Positions 44,991 through 58,123 of a stretch of DNA of 64,000 bases are shown piece by piece. The DNA is taken from positions 40,271,366 to 40,335,365 of the forward strand of contig CAIIXF020000001.1 of assembly GCA_903813345.2 (NCBI GenBank), written 5' to 3'. The translations under genes were made by a program, and so were the position numbers. The notes below the pieces were generated by a model, which was given only the letters and a program-made list of their open reading frames with translations, was not told the origin of the DNA and ran no database searches. Position 1 is the first letter of the stretch, and each line of letters starts with the position of its first letter. Source of the DNA: Owenia fusiformis. Taxonomy: Eukaryota; Annelida; Polychaeta; Sabellida; Oweniidae.

Positions 44991-46669
44991 ACTGTAGGTA
45001 ATGGTTTAAACAGCCAAGGTTTTCAAAGCTCAACTATAAGATTTAGATTTAATGGACATGTCTGTTAGAGTGAGGTCAGTTGATAAAATGAGTAAATGTT
45101 ATGCTTTTGTGCTATTAACCATAAAATTTTCTGACATTCAATTCTGAACTTTTCTATCTCATTTAATACATTGGAAGGATAATCCTTGGATTTTCTAGTG
45201 AATGCATGTTTATAGTGAAATGCACTTGTTTATTATTAAATAACTGGAATGACATTTGAAATACTATGTATGCTTCATGGATAATTTCATCATCTAAGTA
45301 TACCTTGATAACACAACATGCAACAGATACCAAGAAAATACATCTTTCTCTTTTCATAATACGAAATATTTCTTCAATACTAGTCTAGTATATTTAACCT
45401 ACTTTTTTTTATAATACAAACATTTCCACAAGACATACATTTTTATAACACAATATTATTTTATATACAAGTTTTCTGAATTGATTCTATTCATATATCT
45501 GGGAATACATCCTGTAATCCATATAGTTCTTAAAGCGCTCTCAATGATAGCAATCTTATATACAGAATATTGTTTACAGTTCCTGCATCATGATGTCCCC
45601 GTTATAAATCATTATTGGAGAATATGCATTTTACACAATGAAATCTTTCTCGCTGGACCATTCCCTTGTCTCATCTTCCCTGAATTTTTTTTCAGTGTCA
45701 TACAACTCAAGTAATACCTCAGAAGTTCTAATTGTCCCATGTCCTCATTTCAGCTAATCAAATTGTTAGGAGCTCGGAGCAAGTGGGAAATGGAAGAAAT
45801 AGGAATCCTAAAGGAATTCAAAGGGATGGAGAATGAAACTGTTGGAAGCAATCTTCCCAAATAGAGGCATAAATATACTAATTCGTTAGGATTGGAAAAA
45901 GAACGTTTTCAATTTTTCCCAGTTAACCTTAAAAACGAAGTTTTGTCCTGAAATAAAGTCACCTTGTAGGTCAAAAAATATTGTGACACTTTTTTTACTC
46001 TCAAAACATCTCTATCCCTTCTAGACCCTTTAGAATAAGAATATTTTAAAATTAATGTCTGTGTTGACAGAATAGTATTCTCTTTGCAGGGTCATTGCTA
46101 AAATGGTCGGGAAATTAGATGGACATGTTAAAAGATGACAGTGAAAAATTAAATTATACAGCAACGTTAGACAGCAAGATAACTTCCAAGTATTTAGTTC
46201 ATTTTTAACAGCAACTGTCCTGCGCGCAGTTCTAGATTTTATATTCTTAAACAATGAATAAAATATAATTATAATTTGTTCCCCATTTTCAAGCCATTTT
46301 AGTTATTCAATATATGATACATTTATCCTATAATACACACCAAATGCAGACCGAGCCTGCAGAAAACAGTAGATGTGGATAACATGAATACTCAGTGTGG
46401 AAACAACATTGAATTTTGAGGCTGGTGATAGTATGTTGTTTCCACACGGAGCGCAAATTGTTATCCACACTGAGTGTTTTCGTCAGGTTCTCTCTGCGTA
46501 GGGTGTTTCAACGATTCAAATACAGCCAATATATACACATAATCTGTATGTTGCATTATAAGTAAAATAAGTTGTGATGCACATACAAACTGTACTGTGG
46601 TACACGCAATGCACGTACAAGTGACACGTCCTGGTGTGGTGTACATACAGCTAATGGATAAAACTGCCA
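44991..46669. other. No gene; a hairpin near 46360-46485
   Basis: GTGGATAACATGAATACTCA followed by GTGTGGAAACAACAT is mirrored by TGTTGTTTCCACAC and TTGTTATCCACACTGAGTG, forming a small inverted-repeat element. The rest is featureless AT-rich DNA between two convergent genes. Confidence 0.45.
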
Positions 46670-46671
46670 TA

Positions 46672-47285
46672 TACAAGGGTCGATCAAAAAGTTTCTTACT
46701 GTTGGCTCTAGATTTTATAATAAGAGGAATTGGATGCTCAAACTTTTACATGAGACAGGGTAGTACGTTTGCTTGAGACTTTCTGAGTTTCATTGAAATT
46801 GGTTCATTGGTAGTGACACAGAGTCAATTCATATTTTCAATGATTGAATCAGGTGGAGCAGCGTTTTTTATAAAACATTGTGCTAAGCTGTAGTTTTGGA
46901 AATTTCTAACACTTAGTAGTGTCATCTGTCAAAAGACTGTAGTTTAATCATGTTGTATTAGTTTTTTTGCTAATATTCATTCTCATTCAAAATATTCAAC
47001 CCCAGTTGCAATGCACTTCCTATATCTGTCCACTCGATCCAAAAACACATGTTTAAGGCCTGCGTATAAGAGGTTTGAAACGATGTCGGTTTTCCAGAAC
47101 CACAACTCAGCAGATATTTTATGTATAACGCTGCTCCACCTAACTTTGTCATTGAAAATATGAATTGACTCTGTGTCACTACCAATGAACCAATTTATAT
47201 GAAACTCGTACAGTTTCAAGCAAACTAACTACCCTGTCTCATATATAAGTTTGAGCTTCCAACTCCTCGAGTCAACTCCAATTTC
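46672..47285 (-). pseudogene. Mariner-like transposon relic with inverted arms
   Basis: The left end ACAAGGGTCGATCAAAAAGT has mariner-type TIR form. The region to about 46870 is mirrored at about 47100-47285 (GAGACAGGGTAGT; GACACAGAGTCAATTCATAT; GGTGGAGCAGCG). On the minus strand, broken frames read KHVFLDRVDRYRKCIATGVE YFENEY, resembling the C-terminal end of mariner transposases (RWxKCIxxxGxYVE). No complete enzyme remains. Confidence 0.6.
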
Positions 47286-47781
47286 ATTAATGGTGTTAAG
47301 AAGGAGACTATTAGGCTCTGATGAAAGAGGTGGAGAAGTTAGGCTTCAAGTGTGAGATATGATGATGGAGACTTTTTTGCCTTCTGGATAGAACCCTTTG
47401 GAAAGTCCTGGGACGCTCCTGAACATGAAGGTTCCAGTCCATGCTGTAAATTACTAGTGGGTTATGGGCTGGACGTCGGCAAAATGTCAAATGTAACATG
47501 ACGCTCGAGCATTTCGTTTTTATTTTGACTGACTTTATGAGGCTTTGTATTTAACTATAGCCTAGCTGTATCTGTATATCAAGTAGCCACAACTGACATG
47601 GTATAGTTTTTTGTCGATATCATAAATTCGACCTATGTTTGTCTGATTTTGATCAGCTGATTGTCTGATTTTGATCAGCTGACCGAACTAAATCAAACGT
47701 GATTTAACAGACAGGCTCTATCACTAGATGGATTCTTTAAATCCACAATCTTCAGTTGCTCACTGCATCTACCACGCACAT
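47286..47781. other. 3' flank of the GPCR; 22-bp direct duplication
   Basis: No gene is supported. TTGTCTGATTTTGATCAGCT plus GA occurs twice in tandem at about 47639-47682. Confidence 0.4.
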
Positions 47782-50700
47782 CTAGAACCTTGTCTTCTCT
47801 GATGAATTTGCCTTCTCTTGGTTCCCCGAATGATTCCGATGCGTGTAGTTGGCTGCAGTTAGCTCAGTGGCATTTGTATCGCTAGCCATCATCGCACTGT
47901 TTGAGTAAACATGAGGGGACGCTGATGTGTGCATCGTGGATTTCCTTGCAGTCTTGCGTCTGCCACAACACATACACACTTTCTTAAAACCATCACGGAA
48001 CTTCCTTAGATGAGAAAAATAAGAAGAAATCAACTTATGAAAGAAGACTTAGATGATACACATATTTTTTAGGATATTTCGTATTACTCGGAGTTCCCTT
48101 GGCTGGAATAGTTATTGATCGCAAACAAATACGGTACACACCCTAAAATAACCAGCCTCTAACCTCAACATACCTTGACATGAAGCAATAGATGACTGGA
48201 TTAACACAACTGTTAAAATAAGAGAGAAGTCTTAAAGCAACCCGTGCCTTATGGCCCTCTCTTCTTGACAAGTCTGCTCCACCGAAAGCATCAATGACGT
48301 CCATGATCAATAATGGACCCCAACAGATGAAGAATATAACAACCACTACGATCAGCATGTTGATAACCTGTAATACCAAAATTATACAAGACATTGACAT
48401 AACAAAATGACATCACTTTCAAATACTGAGTATTTTTCAGACGTCAGACGCCAATTACCAAACGCCAGTGACAAAAAAATGATGGCTATAGATGATTTTG
48501 ATTTCAAATCTCTTCTGAGGTAAAAAATTGTGCTTAACAAAAACATCGGAGTATCTGATATATGTTTTTACAGATTTGGCGCTGATAATATCGTAACTAT
48601 ATCTAACTGTAGTTTGACATGTAACTTAGGGACTTTGATTATGATATTGAAGAATGCTAAGTACTATCAACAATGTAACTATTTTACTTACATTTAAACG
48701 CTTCTTCATCAAATCGTTTTCTCTCGGCATTCCACTTTTACTCCTATATAAGATAAAGTTTAAAGCAAATACCCTCATTTTAAATTCGACCATTTTTTAT
48801 TGTAAAAAAGCATTTGTTAGAAACCCAAAAAGTAAGATAATTCCAGTCAAGTTTATTATGGGAGAGATTCAAACTAACCGGACATTATTCTTTTTTAAAT
48901 TGCTCTTAATATGTGGAGGGTCAGCAGGCCCAAAATTAAATTCGTTTTAAAAGTGGCATTCAGGAGGTTTGTCTTTGAACATTAAAATGAATTTATCAAA
49001 AAGAGCTAGAGGGTTTACAACACTAAGAAAAGGCAACCCCGCGAATTAGCAAATCACACCAAACAAAACCTAAATAGTGCTCGAAATAATAGTATTGTCT
49101 CCTGTTGGCAAAAGCAACACCCAAATGAGATGTGATTTTTGTAACATATGGATCAAATCCGAAAACAAGTTTTTGAATTTCCAAAATCTTAAAAATTCCT
49201 TCTTCAGCATAGTCCTATCTGGCAGCTATTTTGAATTAAGCAGCTATCTTGTAAATTCCTTGTATCTTGTATTTGAAAAAGTACACTTTTCATGAAAACA
49301 GCGGCCATTTTGGATTCAGCAGCCATTTAAAAAAAATAGAGGTACTAATTCTAGTCCAGGGCATCATATATCATTTGAACTAAATCCGTTAATCAATATT
49401 TTAATTATCAAACATTAATATATTTTATGAGCACCAATACTAAAAATTCCTCCTCGAGTAGTTCTAAATCCAATTTTCACAAAGCATCAGCCTATAAAAG
49501 CTGAACCAACACCATCAACAGGTATTTTAGGACAGACGAATTTGTTCGGTGGAAAAACGAATATTTCAGTCGGACAAATTTTATCTTAGACCATATGCCT
49601 GAATGAGATACCAGATCTAGTTTAAATATCTGGATGCTCAATGTAAGGTACCTATATAGTACGTACCCATTCTGTGCCTCATTGGCAGCCTTATTATCGA
49701 TGACGCTCCTCCAAAGAGTTACGCTGATGGCCCCATACGAGAAGAAAAGAATGACGAGAGGGATGACAAAGAATATGACAAGCCAATAGAGCCAGTACAG
49801 CTTTTTCCAAACACCTTGAAAGTCGAAGTCGCACGTGTAGTTGTCCTTGGATCTAAACATATATTTCTGAAAGCAGATATTTGAAGCAATATAGACGATT
49901 GAAAACTAAAATTTAGAAGGTGAGTACGAGCGTTTATTATATGCGAACGCTTTTCAGAATCCTGTTAGATGAACTTACATAAGCGAAGAGAGCCGGGATG
50001 CCCAGTACGAACGCCCCGAACCAAACGACGCAGCAAATTTTCTTCGATATTGACGGAGTGCACAAGTAACGAGACTTCAGTGGATGACATATTGCTACAT
50101 ACCTATAAAATATGAACAAAAATTGCATATGGGATGTCAAAAGTTTATCTGTGTCAAGAACTGTTAAAGTTAAGATACCACCAGCTGTTAAATATAATGG
50201 CTCATCTTTTGAGAAATATAATGTGACCCAAAAAACAGAACCACTCAAAATTGTCATATAATGCCATAGTTTGAAGTGGACCCAAAATTATGGAAATTGA
50301 AAATAAGGTTGATTCACAATTAGAATAATTTTGGACTGTTCTGTTTTGGGTCACCATGTAACTTGACCGGTATTTTGCGGTCACCCGAGAGATTATATAT
50401 ATTTATCCCATACTTGGACGTGTTACAGGTACATAAAGCCGGTTTGTAAAAACTTATATTTTCATCAGCGGGCAGATATAGCTATACGTCCCGCTCCGAG
50501 CGGGCAGATATACTATATCTGCCCGCTACGTCATAATCGCCGCTCGCATATTTTTTCATAATTTGTAACGTTCGCGTAATGACTGCACACGACAATGGAG
50601 AAAACACAGACAATCGGGATCTGTTTGATGGTTTAAAAAATTGAAGGAGCATCCACCTAATCAATCAGAAATTCGAGAAAATAAATGTGGGAATATTTGA

Positions 50701-53098
50701 GGGAACAGGAGAACCCAGCCACGGCCAAGAAAACAAAACTGGGCATGAATATTCTAAAATATTTCCACGATTGAACAATGTGAACCAGATGACCAAGATT
50801 GGTATGGGATAAACATATTATCCTATAGTCGGTTCAGGATATTGGGATTATCCCTTGGCCAATATAATGTATTTTCCCTCGGGACCTGCGGCCCTCGGGC
50901 AAATATATTATATTGGCCTCGGGATAATCCCAATATCCTGAACCTCATATAGGATAATCTCTATATATCCCTCGGGATAAACCCAATATCCAAGTCCTTC
51001 AATTACACATCCTTTGTGAAGGCTTAATACTCTTGTGATGATTAATGGATGAAAATATTTCCCCAAACTGAATATTTGACACGGTATGGTGGCATGGATT
51101 AAGGTGGATTTTGATTAATCATACTCTAGTTTTTATATCATAATAGTGTTGTTGTTATCGATTTTCTCAAGAGAAGCCATGTTTACAATATTAGGGTGTT
51201 TCTTCTTGTTGATTTACCACACATTTTAATGATTAATTATAGCTATCACAATGCTGTTATAATGACTCTCCATAGTATTGACGGGGATGTGGGCTCTCAT
51301 ATTAGACAAAGTTTATACCACCAAGTGCTGATGTTCGTTCACTCGGCTCCCTTCTGTCGCTTAACGTAGTAAAGCCCGAACGTGCGAAGGTGATGTGGGA
51401 TCACGGTCATTTCAAATTAATTAGGATTTAAACAGGGTTCCAAAGTGGAGATGTTTGCAACGTTGATCATATGGTATCTCTCGTAATGGAATTGAATAAG
51501 GATGACGCGGGCAATCCCATCAAATCGCAACTTTTTCTTTATATCAGGGTTAGTCTTGCACAATAGTCATAGCTAAGATAATGCAGGCCAATAAACTAAT
51601 CCGAGCCAATCGGAGGAAAACAATCAAGAGACGCATTACAAAGAGCAGAAAGAGTAATACGAGCGAGAAATATTTACAGATCAAAATTGAATTATTTTCA
51701 AGAGGCATTTATCTTTATGTTGTGACTGATGTAAAAGTAATCTATCACGCAGTTAAGCTAATTGACATCTGTCATTACCTGAACTTAATAAAAGTAGAAA
51801 TATCAATTATTTTATATCCTGAAAGACACTTCTCACAATCAAGAAACAACAAGTTCTTTCAACTGAAGACCGATGCCTTCATTTTTCTTCACTAGAGTTG
51901 ACGGCCGGTTCTTCAGTATCGAAAACGATATCATGAATATGCATCGTATATCAAAAAACACGGGTGTAATCGAGCTCGTTTATGTCAAACGAGAAAGATA
52001 AATGTCAGATCACACATTCTGTCGAGATATTTCTAATATTTAGTTGTCATAAACTTAGCCATTTTGCTTTGTAAATCAGAAACAATTCAAAAACAATCTT
52101 TTCATAATACTGGAACATAATATTAGTAAACGATCTAATATAGACGTTTGCTGTTTGTGATTTTATTCTATTTGATCCAGCAGTATAGTTATCTCACTAT
52201 CAATGGGAATACAGTTCTTGTTCCGTTTTGGAGATATCTATTGACTTTTATTTTTTGTTTACTACAGGTGTAACAAAGATTAGGGACGGGTTGAGTATAG
52301 CTTTCCCTTTGTCACATCTAGAAAAGTCTAACATGATAATTCAGTGATTTTCAGCTTATTTAGTAATTGTTCCTGATCATGAATTTTGGATTTTTTGCGT
52401 TCCAACCTCCAAAACATATATATCTCATTTTCAGACAATGTTGTCCTGAGAAGCACTGGCATGTTTTTAAAACATTGTTTCCAAGATTTTACATTGTCTA
52501 TCTTTTGCTGCAACGTTGATATAACCCCTCCATTAAAATCGTCGTTTGGATGACTAGTAGAAGAATGAGGACAACAAATAGCCAAAATGGCGATATTAAA
52601 GTAACTTACCTTTCAATAGCCATCATAGTAAGTGTCATGATACTGCAGGAAAACGACACCTGGTTAGCGTAGAATAGTATCTTACACATAGCTCCTCCAA
52701 GATACCATCCGTATGAGAAATGGGCAACATTCTAAACCATAAGAAGACATACGGATAGCGATGGAAAGAAGTAGTGCAGTACAAGAACTGTATTACCCTG
52801 CATTATAACACGCTAGCCACACTACCCTCTGTCAATTTCAGCTGATTTTATAGTTTTTGATGCTGATAAAATATTTTAAATATCTCAGATGAAGCTACTC
52901 ATGACCTTTCATGTCTTAAATACTGTTATATCAAAATGTATGTGCTCTTAATTTGATGACGTAATGAAATACATACCCTCAAAGGTACGCAGAGAACGAT
53001 GACGAGAAGGTCTGCCAAGGAAAGGCTGAATAGAAAAATGTTGGTAACGTCTTCAACTCCAAGCTGTTTCACAATTACGTAGATCACTAAACTGTTCC
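47782..53098 (-). CDS. Class A (rhodopsin-like) GPCR, peptide-receptor type, N-terminal exon missing
   Basis: Seven minus-strand exons in order: 53098-52977 (GNSLVIYVIVK, TM2 LADLLVIVL), 52731-52610 (TM3, MCK...MAIE), 50102-49979 (completes ERYVAICHPLKSRY; TM4), 49866-49667 (ECL2 NYTCDFD; TM5), 48743-48692 (52-nt ICL3 exon), 48367-48174 (TM6 FFICWGP; TM7 NSCVNPVIY) and 48004-47782 (KFRDGFKK, CMCC, stop). All borders are GT-AG and phases fit. About 345 residues are present. The paired cysteines, ERY, CWxP and NPxxY are all intact, so a working plasma-membrane G-protein receptor is expected. The motifs resemble neuropeptide receptors (CCK/QRFP/TRH-like), but I cannot name the ligand. The exon coding the N-terminus and the start of TM1 was not found. 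Confidence 0.88.
48692..48743 (-). CDS. GPCR 52-nt exon, third intracellular loop
   Basis: Between tatag and gtaagt, reading in phase SKSGMPRENDLMKKRLN between TM5 and TM6. Its phases (one base in, zero out) are exactly what the neighbouring exons require. The basic KKR just before TM6 is usual for G-protein contact. Confidence 0.8.
50223..50354. mobile_element. MITE in GPCR intron, TIR GTGACCCAAAAAACAGAAC
   Basis: Inverted copy GTTCTGTTTTGGGTCAC at the right end; about 130 bp; non-coding. Confidence 0.6.
50478..50531. repeat. Compound palindrome CGGGCAGATATA
   Basis: GCGGGCAGATATAGCTATAC, then AGCGGGCAGATATACTATAT and CTGCCCGC form overlapping hairpins inside a GPCR intron. Confidence 0.5.
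50821..50954. mobile_element. Palindromic MITE, 63-bp arms
   Basis: TCCTATAGTCGGTTCAGGAT (50821) to TTTTCCCTCGGG (50883) is mirrored by CCCTCGGGCAAATATATTAT to GAACCTCATATAGGA (50954) with an 8-base loop. It lies in a GPCR intron. Confidence 0.65.
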
Positions 53099-54380
53099 CT
53101 GAAATTAAACATCGATGGATATGTGAAATTCAGGAAAATCATCGATACCGTAATAATGATATGTGTGTAATATCCCTGTATCCGATGACATTTAGAAGAA
53201 AATGATATGATCGTAAAATTGTTTGTTAATGTTACGGAAACTGCAGTTATCGTAATTGCTGCCCCACTGTATTTCACACTGGCTCTTATGATGATGTATC
53301 ATATGAAATACCAATTTCGTGAATCGCCACAATATAGCGTCTTCGATCAATGACAACGGAATCTAAATTTGAAATAATTTATAAATACAACGGCATATGG
53401 TAAGATTTTCGCATTTAAAGAGAGAATCAGATCTAGCGAGCAGGCCAACAAAAAATTGTAATTTTAGAATATTTCTGGCTCATGTCATTCCTTGTCGTCT
53501 ACTTTCTAAAAATCCCCAAAGTGCACACTTTATCTCAGGAAAACTAAAGATTTTTACAATAAATGTATTATTTTTCTATAAGAATGGTTACCATTCTTTG
53601 AGAATCTAAACATTTTTCACCTTCTTTGCAACATCTTTGCACTTTGAATCCGTAATAACTTCACCAATTTATAACATATCGTGAATCTCTTTGGAGATAT
53701 CGTATTTGAGATGGTAAAGAATAGATTGGTGGGTCAATTGTACATGTTGCTTGTGGTTTTGTCACCCCTATATATCTGATTCTGCCTTTAAGTACTCTAA
53801 TTTCGGTCTTACTAGTCCATTGATTAATATAATGGTAATTTGAATTGAGTTCAAATTGAGTTCAATTTAAGACTTCAGATTGAAGCTGAGTAAGTAGCTG
53901 AGTAGGAAGCTGAGTAAGTAGTTGAGTAGATTGCTAAGTAAGTACCTGAGTAGGTAGCCGAGTACGTAGCTGACTTAACCCATGACTTAATATTTGAATA
54001 TCATCATATTAATTTTTTCGAAATTTCAAATCATCATAGAATCTAAACCGGAAGTCGGATTTCAATTCGGATTTCAGATTCGGATTCCTGAGAAAATTCT
54101 CCACCTTTTCCGCAACTCACGCGTTAAAGGAGAACCCTAGTAAATTGTACCTGGATTTGGACCTTGGCTTTTCAGTGTTCAAACTGAATAAACCATATCT
54201 CAAAATCGGTAAAAGTAATTTAAAAACGATTTGACTTTTGAATTAGCTTTTTTACAAGGAACGTGATGAAAAAGAACGAGAACAAATACTGAAGGGCGAC
54301 TGAGAAAAGTGGTAAAATAATGAAAACACAAGACACAATGAAAATAGTGGACGCATAGGGGACACAGTTACGAACTGAAC
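53099..54380. other. Upstream part of the GPCR gene; minisatellite at 53881-53975
   Basis: The missing first coding exon of the GPCR should lie here or further right, but I could not identify it. At 53881-53975 an 11-12 bp unit GCTGAGTAAGTA is repeated about eight times with variants. This gives a run of GTAAGT-like words, which are part of the repeat. Confidence 0.45.
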
Positions 54381-54497
54381 TGTCGAACTTCAATCCTAGT
54401 GACTAGGGACGCATGTACGACGTTGTGCAGTCAGTCGTAGATAGCAGTAGTGAGTACACCGTTCGTAGCTTATGAATGAATTAACAAAAAAAAGCTA

Positions 54498-55496
54498 TCA
54501 CACCAAACAAGTTGTCATTGCGTCCAAGTTTTAAACGTTGCCGAACTGGTTTTAAACGTTGTGCAAACTGGATGAACGTAGTTAACTAGTTACAACGATC
54601 ACCTCATTATACGGACGCGTATTATACCGAAACCCATTATACCGACACGCATTGTGCCGAAAAGGCAAACCGATGTGCGTTGTACCGAAATCCGTGCCAG
54701 TGGGACGGCACATTGCCTTAACCCATCAGTTTTATGACGTGCACTTCCGCGTGGGACTACATCTTTACCCCCCTATCACACCAAACTAGTTCTTAACCGT
54801 TCTTGCCAGTCCTACGAAAACGTTGTAAAACGGGCTCAATCTGGCTGTGGTCGGGAAATATGTCTAAAATAATTAGCTACTTCGTTCATAAACAGTCTTC
54901 AATACGTCCATCTCATTCACAGTTCGTTCAGGTCGCACCACGTCGGTGTGCAACGTCGTATAAAGCGTCCCTTAGTCGAGAAGGTCATCATGACCTGATT
55001 ACAGAACGGTATGGTCGCCACCTCAAAATTCTAAATCACATTCCGCGTCCTGGAAAGTCCATGATTTTCGTAAACAGACCGTAGAACGTCTTTTAGCTAC
55101 GTTCATTCAGTTCGCACGCAGTTTAAAACCGATTAGGCAACGTTTTGAAGAACGCAGTGACAACTGGTTCTGGTGTGATAGCTCGCTGACTACACAACGT
55201 CGTAATACTTCCCTAGTAGGATTGACGTACGACACTTCCGTTCATAGTGTGTCCCCAGTGCGTCCAGGTTGTCTTAAGTACGTTGTCACTCGTTCTGATT
55301 GTAGAACGTGACGATCACCAGAAAATTGTGAGCATGCTCTAATTTCTGGAGGACTTACTCGTTCGAGTAGTTTCATGAAGTTTGTAAACAGATCCCAAAC
55401 AGTTCTTGATGGGTTCTTTGTATGTCAAATCCGTTCGTGTACAGTTTAAGCCAGTTTTCGAGAACGTAGTGAGAACTAGTTTGGTGTGATAGGGTT
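54498..55496. mobile_element. CACACCAAAC-family long-TIR elements (nested copies)
   Basis: A copy bounded by CCCTATCACACCAAACTAGT (54771) and ACTAGTTTGGTGTGATAGGG (55475-55494) is preceded at 54498 by CTATCACACCAAACAAGTTG, the start of a second, partial copy. The interior is full of AACGT/ACGTT words and is non-coding. A short tandem tract on ATTATACCGAAA lies at about 54605-54660. The better-preserved relative is at 58124. Confidence 0.6.
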
Positions 55497-56730
55497 ACAG
55501 CGGGAATTTCAAGTCTTGGAAATAAAAAAATCATTTTTATTTACTTCCACAATGTCTTAACTTTAAACTTTTTAATATGAGACTGGATGTTAATCTGTTG
55601 TTTATATATTCATATTCAATTAATTATCGCGCAAAAACATATTTTCAGATGAAGCTTAATTTAAAATCTTTGAACATCTTTACATCTCAGTTGCGGCCAG
55701 AAATTTTTAAACTGATGCTAGGCGTTTAGGATTGAGGGGTCGTCTCAACAAACTTAATTCCAGTTAACCATCAATTTCTGTATGGTAAACCCTGTACTTC
55801 ATAAAATATATTTAACCGTGGTAAATTCTGAAGTAAACTGTATTGTTTCATTGGTAGAAATAAATAATTGTGCTATTAAATATAGAGTTTCACATTTCTT
55901 ATTGAACTTGATAATTACTGTATTTTCGGTCTTGTGCTGATGGGGCCAAAAATTGTTGTCATGGAGAGAGACCAAGATATGCTCTCATGGAGATAGTAAG
56001 AATTGCATTCATTTGTTTTACTTTAAATCTTTCCAAAATCTTTCCAAGTGTGATTTTTATCAATGTGTGCCTCAATGTTCCCATTAATTCTGAAGTTATT
56101 TCATTTTCTAACCATTTCCCAAACATTTCTTTTCATATAATACTTCCAAATTGGCATCATTTCCATGTTTAAATTGCTTATAGTTTTTGGCTACTGATAT
56201 TATCTCTATCATCAGTTTTCATTCCACAAACGAAATATCAATCATTTTGCCCAATATTTCATTATTTTGAAACATTGAATACACGTTTTAATTGGCAGTT
56301 TAAAATGATGCTCATTAACTAAGTCCAATATTCAGCGCCCCTTTAATATCTATTTAGGGGCAAATCAATACTAGACTTAGCAGGTCATCTGATTCTCAAT
56401 TTGATTTTGATTTGAACTGATTCTCAATTGGGACCCATAGTGACTTTGCCAATTTCTTGACTCTGTTGAAAGCCCATGGTCCAATCAACCGTACCTCCTT
56501 ATCTTATGATGACCGCACAAAATGATAGAGCGTTGGAACCGACTGTGCCAAATGATACGGATATTGCAGCTATGTGTGTCGTGTTTTCAAGTGTTATTTT
56601 ATATATGTCCGACAAATCAAATTATGGTTTTGATGCTATCTAGATGGATTTAATAGTATCTATATGTCTCGTTCATTCATTTGACCAATAAAAATCATAA
56701 CTGCCTGGAAATATGAATAAAATATGTAAA
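55497..56730. other. No gene recognised
   Basis: AT-rich DNA with no domain-bearing frame and no clear repeats. Confidence 0.4.
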
Positions 56731-56779
56731 TAAATGAATTAAAACGTCAAATTAAGAAGCAAAAGTCTTTTCTGGGTCA

Positions 56780-57132
56780 CTGCGAATGGCATGATTTCCT
56801 CGAGTCTCTTCAGTTGCAAGGCAACCATACTGGGACCGATTCGCGTCGTTCCACTACTGCCCTTGGTGGGGGCCCGCTACCATACTATATGACTCCCGGA
56901 GTTTACTAAAGCACGTTAGTGGAGGAACCAACCACAGTCTCACAATCTGTCTCCGGCAAGAGCGGTCAGAGAACCAACCCATGCCAAGGGCCGGTAAACG
57001 GTTGGACCTTCGGACCGGGTGTCCGTAGTGACAATGATCAACAACTCCGTACCTGGGGCTCGAACGCGGGACCTCCGTATCCCACGACGTTCAACCGCAA
57101 AGTAGCCTCAGTCTACGCCACTAGGCTACCCT
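56780..57132 (-). mobile_element. tRNA-derived SINE
   Basis: On the minus strand the head at 57130-57052 has an A-box TAGCCTAGTGG and a B-box GCGTTCGAGCC with tRNA-like spacing (GGTCCCGCGTTCGAGCCCC). It is followed by a GC-rich body of some 250 bp, unlike its AT-rich surroundings. No poly(A)-type tail boundary can be fixed, so the far end is approximate. An open frame on the plus strand within it is incidental. Confidence 0.65.
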
Positions 57133-57139
57133 GCTTAGG

Positions 57140-58120
57140 TGTCAAAACTGCTAAAAAATAATGTAGTTGTTACAATTATTTGCTTGGATAAACATGATAT
57201 TACATTTCTTAATTGATTAATCTGATTAAGTTGGAATCGAAGTTCGACCAACGACCAAGGCAATGCAATCAACAACTCTTGCAAATGTGAACGGGAGTCG
57301 TAAAGACAGAAAGTACAAGAATCGTGATCAATGTAAAGTATAATATTTGAGACAGATCTTTGAATATCAGGAAGGAGAAACATTCCAAAATGAAGAAGAA
57401 TCATTTAGAACATTTGATTTGTTGCCAATATATCAATTGCGTCTCAAATGAATGAAATAAAAGGTATCGCGGGCCATTTAAGCCGATGAGTGAAAATAAT
57501 TATAATTGACGCATCTAGATCGCTCAATATAACGGTAAGTGAATAGGTTTGTGTAGATACGTCGAGGAAAATAAGCTATTTCGACGCTTGAAATAATCTG
57601 ATTACGCTTATTAATAATTACGCGTGGCTATTAAACACAAGTGTTGTGTAGAACAAAAACAAGAAAACTGAACGACCTAATAGGAACTGCACTTCAGTTT
57701 TAAAGTGTTCAAGATATTTCCACATGTTCAAAAACACAAAATTTATATTTTAGGCTATCCATTGTCAGATATCTCCAATTCATATTACAGGGAAAACATA
57801 ATCATGTTTCCGAAAAGAATTTACACTCGCTACTCAAAAATGAGGCACGGACACAAGTACAGAGAATAGCCTAGTGAAGGCATCTATCTAATAGTGGCTT
57901 TTCCATATAGCTTTGAAATCTCGTTAAGGTCTCATTTAATGAGATTTCAGGAGATCTGCATTTTTAACCACTAAAGACTAACATTTTCTTCTATTTGAAT
58001 TCTGTGTGTAATTTTCTATCAAAACAACTTAGTTTTTGCACTGTTATTTACCTTTATTCAAATTCTAGAGATTCTCAAGTTTTCAAAAAATGGTCGGGCT
58101 AAATCCCCATTGACACAGTA
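57140..58120. other. No gene recognised
   Basis: AT-rich DNA; frames lack domain or splice support. Confidence 0.4.
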
Positions 58121-58123
58121 ACC

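Noticed and set aside
53881-53975. Cluster of GTAAGT donor-like sites
   Set aside because: Explained by the 11-12 bp tandem repeat GCTGAGTAAGTA; no exon adjoins.
56919-57161. 80-residue plus-strand frame
   Set aside because: Lies antisense within the tRNA-derived SINE.
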